Shown here one piece after another: positions 57,962 through 64,000 of a stretch of 64,000 nt of DNA. A program made the position numbers and the translations under genes. Under the pieces are notes generated by a model. That model was not told where the DNA came from and made no database searches. It saw only the letters and a list, made by a program, of their open reading frames with translations. Origin of the DNA: Streptacidiphilus fuscans (GTDB taxonomy: Bacteria; Actinomycetota; Actinomycetes; Streptomycetales; Streptomycetaceae); contig NZ_JADPRT010000005.1 in assembly GCF_015690355.1 (NCBI RefSeq), positions 489,034 to 553,033 on the forward strand, in the 5' to 3' direction. Each line of letters begins with the position of its first letter. Position 1 is the first letter of the stretch.

Positions 57962-58549
57962 ATGCAGGACCTCACCGAGGGCGTCGCGCGTTTCCAGCGG
58001 GACGTCTTCCCCGCCAAGACGGAGCTCTTCGCCCGTCTGGCCACGCACCACTCGCCGCACACGCTGTTCATCGGCTGCTCCGACGCGCGCGTCGTCCCCG
58101 AGCTGATCACCGGCACCGAGCCGGGCGACCTCTTCGTCGTCCGCACCGCCGGAAACCTGGTCCCCGCCTACAACCCCGGCGGCGACGGGGTGACCGCGAG
58201 CATCGAGTACGCCGTCACCGCGCTGGGCGTGGAGAACATCGTTGTCTGCGGCCACTCGGCCTGCGGCGCGATGACCGCGCTCGCCCACGGCGACGACCTC
58301 AGCGGCGCTCCGGCGGTCGCCGCCTGGCTGCGGCACGCGGACTCGTCCCAGGCCCGCACCCCGGCCACCGGCGACGTCCCCGCCCTGGTCCGCCAGAACG
58401 TGCTGGCCCAGCTGGCGAACCTGGCCACCCACCCCTCCGTCGCCCGCGCCCTGGCGGCGCGTCAGATCTCGCTGCACGGCTGGGTCTTCGACATCGCCAC
58501 CGGCACCGTCGAGGACCTGACCGCCGTCACCGCAGAGCTCGCGGCCTGA
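57962..58549 (+). CDS. cynT: Beta-class carbonic anhydrase (CynT-like)
   Basis: 195 residues, reversible CO2 hydration; in the cyanate operon it supplies and recycles the bicarbonate cyanase needs. Zinc ligands C39, H98 and C101 with the D41-x-R43 dyad ('[13 protein letters not shown]', '[11 protein letters not shown]'). AAGGGAG seven bases before the ATG. First gene of the set, 55 bp before the cyanase. Confidence 0.94.
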   Translation: MQDLTEGVARFQRDVFPAKTELFARLATHHSPHTLFIGCSDARVVPELITGTEPGDLFVVRTAGNLVPAYNPGGDGVTASIEYAVTALGVENIVVCGHSACGAMTALAHGDDLSGAPAVAAWLRHADSSQARTPATGDVPALVRQNVLAQLANLATHPSVARALAARQISLHGWVFDIATGTVEDLTAVTAELAA

Positions 58550-58604
58550 CCCGCGACAGACCGTCCACCTGAACCCTCACCTCGAAGCAAAGGACCTACC
58601 GACC

Positions 58605-59075
58605 ATGCTGCACGCCCAGCTCGACCCGACCGCCCGCCAGACCCTCGCCGTCGCCGCCGTCGACGCCAAGACCCGCAAGGACCTCTCCTGGCAGCAGATC
58701 GCCGACGTCTCCGGCCTGTCGGTGGCCTTCACCACCGCCGCCGTCCTCGGCCAGCACGCCCTGCCGGAGGCCGCAGCCAAGGCGGTCGCCGAGCTCCTCG
58801 GCCTCGACGAGGACGCCGCAATGCTGCTGCAGACCGTCCCGACCCGAGGCTCGATCACCGACCGCGTCCCCACCGACCCGACGATCTACCGCTTCTACGA
58901 GATGCTCCAGGTCTACGGCACCACCCTCAAGGCCCTGGTCCACGAGCAGTTCGGCGACGGCATCATCTCCGCGATCAACTTCAAGCTCGACGTGAAGAAG
59001 GTCGCCGACCCCGAGGGCGGCGAGCGCGCCGTCATCACTCTGGACGGCAAGTACCTGCCGACCAAGCCCTTCTGA
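58605..59075 (+). CDS. cynS: Cyanate hydratase (cyanase)
   Basis: 156 residues, the full length of the decameric enzyme that turns cyanate and bicarbonate into ammonia and CO2. The catalytic R96, E99 and S122 are present at exactly the E. coli positions ('[13 protein letters not shown]', '[10 protein letters not shown]'). The N-terminal helical domain resembles a lambda-type HTH. AAAGGAC precedes the ATG. The C-terminal '[14 protein letters not shown]' is the family's usual end. Confidence 0.97.
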   Translation: MLHAQLDPTARQTLAVAAVDAKTRKDLSWQQIADVSGLSVAFTTAAVLGQHALPEAAAKAVAELLGLDEDAAMLLQTVPTRGSITDRVPTDPTIYRFYEMLQVYGTTLKALVHEQFGDGIISAINFKLDVKKVADPEGGERAVITLDGKYLPTKPF

Positions 59076-59118
59076 CGCCCGTCCTCTAGGCCCTTTCCCT
59101 CACCTCCCGGAGATCCCC

Positions 59119-59616
59119 GTGGACTTCGTCCAGCGCACCATCGACCTCGCCCGACAGAACGTCGCCGAGGGCGGCCGACCCTTCGCGACCGTCATCGTCA
59201 AGGACGGCGAGATCCTCGCCGAAAGCCCCAACCGGGTCGCCCAGACGAACGACCCCACCGCCCACGCCGAGATCCTCGCCATCCGCGAGGCCTGCACCAA
59301 GCTCGGCACCGAGCACCTGACCGGCGCCACCATCTACGTCCTCGCCCACCCCTGCCCGATGTGCCTGGGCTCGCTCTACTACTGCTCACCCGACGAGGTC
59401 GTCTTCCTCACCAGCCGCGAGGCCTACGAGCCCCACTACGTGGACGACCGCAAGTACTTCGAACTCGCCACCTTCTACGACGAGTTCGCCAAGCCCTACC
59501 AGGACCGCCGACTGCCCATGCGCCACGAGCCGAGCGAGGCCGCCGTCGACGTCTACCGCGCCTGGCAGGCCCGCAACGGCGGCGAACGCCGCGTCGCCGG
59601 AGCCCCGACCGCCTGA
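59119..59616 (+). CDS. Nucleoside/guanine-type deaminase in cyanate operon
   Basis: 165 residues, zinc-dependent cytidine-deaminase-fold enzyme. H49-A-E51 binds zinc and shuttles the proton, and C79-x-x-C82 ('HPCPMCLGSLY') gives the other ligands. 'AYEPHYVDDRKYFELATFYDEFAKPYQDRRLPMRH' resembles guanine or related base deaminases more than tRNA adenosine deaminases. GTG with CCGGAG eight bases upstream. It is 43 bp after cyanase, so likely in the operon; releases ammonia from an amino-heterocycle. Confidence 0.88.
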   Translation: MDFVQRTIDLARQNVAEGGRPFATVIVKDGEILAESPNRVAQTNDPTAHAEILAIREACTKLGTEHLTGATIYVLAHPCPMCLGSLYYCSPDEVVFLTSREAYEPHYVDDRKYFELATFYDEFAKPYQDRRLPMRHEPSEAAVDVYRAWQARNGGERRVAGAPTA

Positions 59617-59732
59617 GGTCCGACGGGATCTCCTAGCGTCCTCCCTCCGTCCTCCTTACGTGGCATGATGCGGGAAGACGCGGCTCACACGGGTCGATCA
59701 CACAGGCGCAGCGGGAACGAGGGGAGGGCGAC

Positions 59733-60056
59733 GTGCAGCGCGCAACCGTTCTGCTCACCCTCCTCGCCCTGCTCGGCAGGGTGCTGGACGCCCTGCTCCC
59801 GCACCCTGCCGCCCTGGGCTTCGCCACCGTCGCCGCAGCGACGCTCGCCTTGATGGTCTGTCTGGTCGCGGGCAGCATCCCGCTGCTGCGCCTGCTCGGA
59901 CCGACGGCATCCGCCGGTCCGGGGCCTGCCACCCGACGCGAGTACGCGTGGCTGACCGCCTTCATGCCCCAGCGCGACCCCGACGGCCGCGGCCGCAGCC
60001 GCCCACGAGCACCGTCCGCCGCCTCCAGGGCGGCCGGTTCAGCATCCCGGGCCTGA
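59733..60056 (+). CDS. DUF6412 small membrane protein
   Basis: 107 residues with two hydrophobic helices ('ATVLLTLLALLGRVLDALLP' and 'AALGFATVAAATLALMVCLVAGSIPLLRLL') and a C-terminal Arg/Ser-rich cytoplasmic tail containing 'REYAWLTAFMPQRDPDGRGRSRPRAP'. This fits DUF6412, a streptomycete family found before a YidC-like gene, as here (126 bp). GGAGGG precedes the GTG start. Function unknown; perhaps an accessory or a substrate of the insertase. Confidence 0.65.
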   Translation: MQRATVLLTLLALLGRVLDALLPHPAALGFATVAAATLALMVCLVAGSIPLLRLLGPTASAGPGPATRREYAWLTAFMPQRDPDGRGRSRPRAPSAASRAAGSASRA

Positions 60057-60182
60057 CGGCCCGTTCACTCTCCTGCCTGCGCGGCCGCCCTTCCGTGCCG
60101 ATACGTGTCACACGCCGCGCCGCGCTGGGCCGAGACTGCCGTGCCCACGCCCGCGTGCCCAAAGCCGGAGGGCCCGCTCGTC

Positions 60183-60842
60183 ATGTCAGTTTCCCTGTCC
60201 CCGTTCACCGTCCTCGACCCCGCGGTCGGCCTCGCCAGGGACGCCGTCGCACAGTTGTCGCACCTGATGCCGGTCGCGCTCGGCATCGTGGTGTTCACCC
60301 TCGCCGTACGCCTGCTGCTCCACCCGCTCGCCCGAGCCGCCGCGCGCGGCGAAAAGACGCGCAACCACCTCGCTCCCCGCGTCACCGCACTGCGCGAGCG
60401 GCACCGCAAGGACCCCGACCGCATGCAGCGCGAACTCACCACCCTGTACCGGGAGGAGGGCGTCTCGCCGCTCTCAGGCTGCCTGCCCTTGCTGCTACAG
60501 GTGCCGTTCACGTCCGTCATGTACCGCCTCTTCACCAGCACCAGCGACCCGGCCTCCCAGGCTCTGCTCGGGCACACCTTGCTCGGCGTCCCCCTCAGCG
60601 CCCACCTGACCGCCCTCGCCGGGGCAGCCCACCTCGCCGTCTTCTGCGCCGTGCTCGCCGGCCTGCTCGCGCTCGGCTACCTCACCTACCGACGCACCCG
60701 CCGAATCTCCCTGAAGTCCAGCCCGCTGGCCTACCTGTCCTTCGGCACGGCGGTGTTCGCCGCCTTCCTCCCGCTCGCAGCCGGCCTCTACCTGCTCACC
60801 ACCACCGCCTGGACCCTCGGCGAGAAGGCCCTGCTGACCTGA
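60183..60842 (+). CDS. YidC/Oxa1 family membrane insertase (short paralog)
   Basis: 219 residues with five TM helices and the groove Arg in 'VFTLAVRLLLHPLARAAARG' (about residue 45), then the coiled cytoplasmic loop 'VTALRERHRKDPDRMQRELTTLYREEGVSPLSGCLPLLLQVPFTSVMYRLF'. Inserts membrane proteins. It lacks the large N-terminal domain and long tail of the main streptomycete YidC beside rnpA, so it is a second copy. GGAGGG ten bases before the ATG. Paired with the DUF6412 gene. Confidence 0.87.
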   Translation: MSVSLSPFTVLDPAVGLARDAVAQLSHLMPVALGIVVFTLAVRLLLHPLARAAARGEKTRNHLAPRVTALRERHRKDPDRMQRELTTLYREEGVSPLSGCLPLLLQVPFTSVMYRLFTSTSDPASQALLGHTLLGVPLSAHLTALAGAAHLAVFCAVLAGLLALGYLTYRRTRRISLKSSPLAYLSFGTAVFAAFLPLAAGLYLLTTTAWTLGEKALLT

Positions 60843-60855
60843 CGATGACGGTGGT

Positions 60856-62091
60856 TCACCAAGTCGCCAGGTGCCGGGCGAAGAACTGACGCACCGCGCG
60901 GCGGACCTCCGGGACGGACACGGCCGGGTCGACAGCTCCCACCAGCGCGTCGCGCTGCGCAGCGGTCATCAGCCCGGCGATCTGGAGCTGCGGGATCACG
61001 GCCGCGCAGTCCGTGAAGACCCAGTGGTTGGCGTCGGCGATCCGAGCGCTTCGGACCCAGCGCCCCGAGTTCCTGGCGACCTCCGCCCACGACCGGTCCA
61101 ACTCCTGCTCCCGGTCGAACCCCGAGCTGCCGAGGAGGAACAGCGGCCGGTCCACCCCGCTCGCAGCAACGGGGAACGCCTCGGGCGTCCCGCCGGGAAG
61201 CGCGGGCGGGTAGTCCAGGTAACCCTCCAGGTTGATCCCGGCGCGCACCTCCCGGTTCTCGAACAGCACCTCGGTGACGGCGCTCCCGCCTGCCGAGTGC
61301 CCGTACACGCCGACACGGCGCAGGTCGAGCGAGTCGGCAAGGCCTTCCGGCAGCGGCAGTTCGGAGGCGCGTCCAAGTTGGGCCAGGACGAAGTGCAGGT
61401 CGGCGATCCGCGCGTCGATCATGGTGCGGAAGAGCGACGGCTGGTCCCGCGGGTCGCCCCGCAGGACCGTCGTCCGCACCCGCCCGGACCGGAACGCGGT
61501 GACGCCGGGGAACTCGACCACGGCAGCGTCCCCGGGGTGGTCCACCGTCACGACGACCGCCCCGTGACTGGCCAACTCCTCGGCCAGGCAGGTACCCAGA
61601 CCACGCGGGTCACCGCCGCCGGGGCTGTACACCAGCACCGGCCACCGGCCGGGCAGAGCCGGGGCGCCGAGATCGGAATGCGACAGGGTGGAACCCCAGT
61701 CCACCCCGGCTGCGGGAAGCTGCAACGGACTGAACTGCATGACCCGGCCGAACAGGCTCGCGGCCAGCTTCGGCAACTGCGGCGCGGGCACGGACCCGGC
61801 GACGTCACGCGCCGGATAGAAGACCGTCAGCATCAACTCCCGCACCGGATAGTCAGCCTCCCAGGGATCAGGACGCGAGGGGTCGACCAGGTAGACGGGC
61901 TGCTGTCCGACCCGATGGCGGCCCGTCGGCGCAGGCAGGTCGAGCACGAGGTCCGCCGCCGTCGGCCCGTCCGCCGCAACGGGGGTCGCGCCCGTCCCCA
62001 GTCCTGCGAATGCGGCGGCCAATCCCAGCACCGCACTCCTGGTGACGGTGCGTCGGCTGACGGGAAACGTACCGAGGTAGTGGTCTGTCAT
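60856..62091 (-). CDS. Tat-exported alpha/beta hydrolase (PAF-acetylhydrolase-like)
   Basis: 411 residues. Twin-arginine signal (VSRRTVTRSAVLGLAAAFAG, about 11-30). 'PGRWPVLVYSPGGGDPRGLGTCLAEELASHGAVVVTVDHPGDA' (about 145-187) and 'VGVYGHSAGGSAVTEVLF' near 262 with the nucleophile Ser match platelet-activating-factor acetylhydrolase-like esterases; 'ANHWVFTDCAAVIP' near 350 may give the His. ATG at 62089-62091 is preferred (AGG nine bases upstream); an ATG nine bases earlier is possible. Acts outside the cell; single gene. Confidence 0.87.
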   Translation of the reverse strand: MTDHYLGTFPVSRRTVTRSAVLGLAAAFAGLGTGATPVAADGPTAADLVLDLPAPTGRHRVGQQPVYLVDPSRPDPWEADYPVRELMLTVFYPARDVAGSVPAPQLPKLAASLFGRVMQFSPLQLPAAGVDWGSTLSHSDLGAPALPGRWPVLVYSPGGGDPRGLGTCLAEELASHGAVVVTVDHPGDAAVVEFPGVTAFRSGRVRTTVLRGDPRDQPSLFRTMIDARIADLHFVLAQLGRASELPLPEGLADSLDLRRVGVYGHSAGGSAVTEVLFENREVRAGINLEGYLDYPPALPGGTPEAFPVAASGVDRPLFLLGSSGFDREQELDRSWAEVARNSGRWVRSARIADANHWVFTDCAAVIPQLQIAGLMTAAQRDALVGAVDPAVSVPEVRRAVRQFFARHLATW

Positions 62092-62177
62092 GGACTGCAT
62101 CCTGCGCCGGCCTCGTCTGCACAGGCGATCATTTAGGTTGGAGCCTCAAGCATGGCGCCCTCGTCCCACTCGGGGCA

Positions 62178-62241
62178 GAGCCGTTCGAGGGCAGAGTCGT
62201 TCGATGGTAGAGCCGTTCGGGGGCAGAGCCGTTCGGGGGCA
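62178..62241. repeat. 16-bp tandem repeat over the leader of the downstream regulator
   Basis: Four 16-bp units (62178, 62194, 62210, 62226), GAGCCGTTCGGGGGCA with small changes in the first two, end two bases before the ATG at 62244. The only ribosome-site-like sequence is the GGGGG of the last unit, so copy number sets the leader. Confidence 0.8.
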
Positions 62242-62243
62242 GC

Positions 62244-63200
62244 ATGATCCGCATCAACTTCACGCCCGACGACTTCACCCGGGTCACTCTCGCGCCCCGG
62301 CCCGCCCCGCTTCAGGAACTCAACACCGCGCTGATGACCCTGTGCGGCCGGGACGGCACGCTGCTCCACGGCGCCTGGCGACGCAAGGCGTTCCACGCGC
62401 TGCCCGCCGCGGCCGCTCCACTCGCCGACCTCGTCCCGGCCGGAACGGCACCGAGCTTCCTCGACGCACCGGCGGACTCCCTTCAGGAGGCCCTGGACGA
62501 CATCTGCGCGACTCCGCGTCAGGTCGTCAGCTCCGAACTGGAGCGTGTCTACGTCACTGCCCGGAAACCCGCGCCGAGCTGGGTACGCGCCCTGCACGGC
62601 GGTGATACCGACGCCGTGCAGGTGCTCGGGCGCGCATTCGGGGCCGCGTACGAGTCACTCCTCGCACCCGTCTGGCCAGAGGTACAGGACCGGCACCACA
62701 TGGAGTTCGTCCGGCTGGCCGTTCAGCTGGCCCAGAGCGGTGTCGGCACGGTTCTCGCCCAGCTCCTGCCGGGTGCCCGCCTCGACAGCTTCGTCTGGGA
62801 ACTACCGGGGAAGCCCCGGGAGATCCACCTCGCCGGGCGGGGTGTCGTCCTCCTGCCCAGCTTCCACTGGTACGGCGACCCGCTGCTGATCGACCTCCCG
62901 GACCGTCCGGTCACGGTCACCTACGCGGCCGGCTCGGGCCTGCTCCCGCAGACCGACGGCGGCACAGGTGCCGAAGCACTGGCCAAGGTGATCGGCCCCA
63001 CCCGCACCGAACTGCTGCACCTGCTGGCCGAGGGCCACAGCACGACGGAGCTCGCGCGACGACTCGGCGTCAGCGCCGCCTCGGTCTCCGCCCATACGGC
63101 TGCCCTGCGCGGAGCCGGGCTGATCTCGACCTCCCGCGCGGGCAAGGCGGTCCTGCATCGCCGGACGGCCCTCGGCGACCTGCTACTCGTCCCCCGCTGA
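62244..63200 (+). CDS. Winged-helix regulator, ArsR-type with DUF5937-like N-terminus
   Basis: 318 residues, relative of the protein at 13207. N-terminal domain 'IRINFTPDDFTRVTLAPRPAPLQELNTALMTL' and 'WELPGKPREIHLAGRGVVLLPSFHWYGDPLLI'; an intact winged helix at about 250-310: 'IGPTRTELLHLLAEGHSTTELARRLGVSAASVSAHTAALRGAGLISTSRAGKAVLH'. ATG follows a repeat array whose last unit serves as ribosome site. Target unknown. 3' end overlaps the convergent TetR gene by 18 bp. Confidence 0.82.
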   Translation: MIRINFTPDDFTRVTLAPRPAPLQELNTALMTLCGRDGTLLHGAWRRKAFHALPAAAAPLADLVPAGTAPSFLDAPADSLQEALDDICATPRQVVSSELERVYVTARKPAPSWVRALHGGDTDAVQVLGRAFGAAYESLLAPVWPEVQDRHHMEFVRLAVQLAQSGVGTVLAQLLPGARLDSFVWELPGKPREIHLAGRGVVLLPSFHWYGDPLLIDLPDRPVTVTYAAGSGLLPQTDGGTGAEALAKVIGPTRTELLHLLAEGHSTTELARRLGVSAASVSAHTAALRGAGLISTSRAGKAVLHRRTALGDLLLVPR

Positions 63201-63824
63201 GATCTGCTCCTCGCGTTCCAGCGCGCGGAGCAGCGACTCGAACCCGGCTTCGACGCCGGCGCGGTCGCCGCTGATCAGGCGCTCCAGCAGGAAGCCGCGC
63301 AGACAAGCCAGGATCATCTCGGCCACCCCACGCTTGCGGTCCTCGCTCCACTCAGGCGGACAGAGCGACGTCAGGATCGGCAGGTACTGCGCCGACGCGT
63401 GGCGGCCCAACTCCCGGTGGCGGTCGGGGTCGTACATCGCCAGCCCCATCGCCTGGTCCAACACCCGTGCCAGGCCCGGCTCCTCACCCATCAGCATCGG
63501 CCAGACCACGCGCACCCGCTCCGCCAACGTCGACGGTCCGCGCTCCTCGCTCAGGGACGCGATCGCATGGTCGATCCGACGCTGCCGGAGCCGCGCGACG
63601 GCCTGGCGGAGCAGGTCGTCGGCCCCGTCGAAGTGATAGAGCAGCACCTTGTGCGTGGTCCCGGCGGCGCGGGCGGCGCGGCGGAGCGAGAAGTCGACCA
63701 GCCCGTTGACGGCCAGGTCGTCGGTCACCCGCTCCAGCAACTCCTGCCGCCGGGCCTCTCCCCGCGGAGAGCCGGTCGAACGCCGATAGCCCGAATTGGA
63801 TTCCACCTGCGGAGCGTAACCCAT
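63183..63824 (-). CDS. TetR family regulator downstream of rRNA operon
   Basis: 213 residues. HTH: 'LLERVTDDLAVNGLVDFSLRRAARAAGTTHKVLLYHFDGADDLLRQAV' (about 29-76). The ATG at 63822-63824 lies only four bases beyond the rRNA terminator and has no ribosome site; an in-frame GTG at 63804-63806 is an alternative. Its own promoter would have to overlap the terminator or 5S gene, so some expression may come from readthrough. No obvious target beside it. Confidence 0.82.
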   Translation of the reverse strand: MGYAPQVESNSGYRRSTGSPRGEARRQELLERVTDDLAVNGLVDFSLRRAARAAGTTHKVLLYHFDGADDLLRQAVARLRQRRIDHAIASLSEERGPSTLAERVRVVWPMLMGEEPGLARVLDQAMGLAMYDPDRHRELGRHASAQYLPILTSLCPPEWSEDRKRGVAEMILACLRGFLLERLISGDRAGVEAGFESLLRALEREEQISAGDE

Positions 63825-63828
63825 AACG

Positions 63829-63867
63829 CAGTGAAGCCCCCTGACACGAGGTCAGGGGGCTTCACTG
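63829..63867 (-). terminator. rRNA operon terminator
   Basis: CAGTGAAGCCCCCTGAC (63829-63845) pairs perfectly with 63851-63867 across a 5-base loop, eight bases after the 3' end of 5S rRNA on the minus strand. Confidence 0.9.
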
Positions 63868-63875
63868 GAAAGATT

Positions 63876-63994
63876 GTTCGGCGGCGTCCTACTCTCCCAC
63901 AGGGTCCCCCCTGCAGTACCATCGGCGCTGTGAGGCTTAGCTTCCGGGTTCGGAATGTAACCGGGCGTTTCCCTCACGCTATGACCACCGAAAC
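63876..63994 (-). rRNA. rrf: 5S ribosomal RNA
   Basis: The minus strand reads GTTTCGGTGGTCATAGCG at the 5' end (63994) and ends in AGGACGCCGCCGAAC at 63876, with the conserved internal CCGAACCCGGAAGCTAAG and GGGAGAGTAGG. About 119 nt, the streptomycete type. 23S rRNA should lie just beyond the right edge, as the last six bases belong to the 23S-5S spacer. Confidence 0.97.
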
Positions 63995-64000
63995 ACGATG

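Noticed and set aside
1..64000. tRNA genes, prophage or insertion elements
   Set aside because: I saw no tRNA-like cloverleaf with conserved T-loop, no integrase or transposase, and no terminal inverted repeats with target duplication.

Overview
The window is high-GC DNA with strong codon-position GC bias, GTG and TTG starts, GGAGG-type ribosome sites, mycothiol-dependent enzymes, a type II glutamine synthetase and secreted chitin and starch enzymes. It ends in a 5S rRNA gene whose sequence matches the streptomycete type. This points to a chromosome of the Streptomycetaceae (Streptomyces, Kitasatospora or Streptacidiphilus); the genus cannot be fixed from sequence alone. There is no phage, insertion sequence, CRISPR array or tRNA, and it reads as chromosome-arm accessory metabolism.

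Layout. 1-6.3 kb: a DHA2 drug-efflux pump running off the left edge behind a doubled operator, a HipA-like kinase coupled to a DUF3037 gene, a type II NADH dehydrogenase, a Tat-exported GH47 mannosidase and a SLOG protein. 6.5-14.2 kb: two DinB/MDMPI enzymes, a Nudix-like protein, a lipoprotein deacetylase, a SnoaL protein coupled to a SigJ/SigX5-type sigma factor, a flavin monooxygenase, a secreted SH3-like protein and a winged-helix regulator. 14.2-22.9 kb: an amine or amino-acid catabolic island (APC permease, class III aminotransferase, aldehyde dehydrogenase, TetR; then the coupled set RidA, DUF1028, M20 amidohydrolase with a divergent LysR). 23-29.7 kb: azoreductase/HxlR, pirin/MarR/YceI sharing operators, a class A beta-lactamase divergent from an L,D-transpeptidase, a frameshifted alkylmercury-lyase-like gene and an XRE-cupin regulator.

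29.8-41.4 kb: an arylsulfotransferase-like protein overlapping a nucleobase permease; then a solute:sodium symporter with DUF3311 partner and an amidase on one strand, facing a CoA-transferase and a fused biotin-independent-looking carboxyltransferase on the other, closed by a double-domain Lrp regulator. This second set looks like uptake, amide hydrolysis, CoA activation and carboxyl chemistry of one unknown substrate. 41.4-47.2 kb: secreted alpha-amylase, a secreted protein of unknown function, and a GH18 chitinase with the direct repeats typical of streptomycete chitinase promoters. 47.2-56.9 kb: hydrolases, MurJ, GlnII behind GlnR-like boxes, FabF, YigZ and a cysteine-rich DUF5685 protein. 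56.9-59.6 kb: a cyanate operon (LysR, carbonic anhydrase, cyanase) extended by a nucleoside-type deaminase. 59.7-64 kb: a DUF6412/YidC pair, a Tat-exported hydrolase, a second winged-helix regulator behind a 16-bp tandem repeat, a TetR gene, and the 3' end of an rRNA operon on the minus strand.

Most regulators sit beside their targets, and in seven cases a palindrome or repeat in the shared promoter gives a testable operator.
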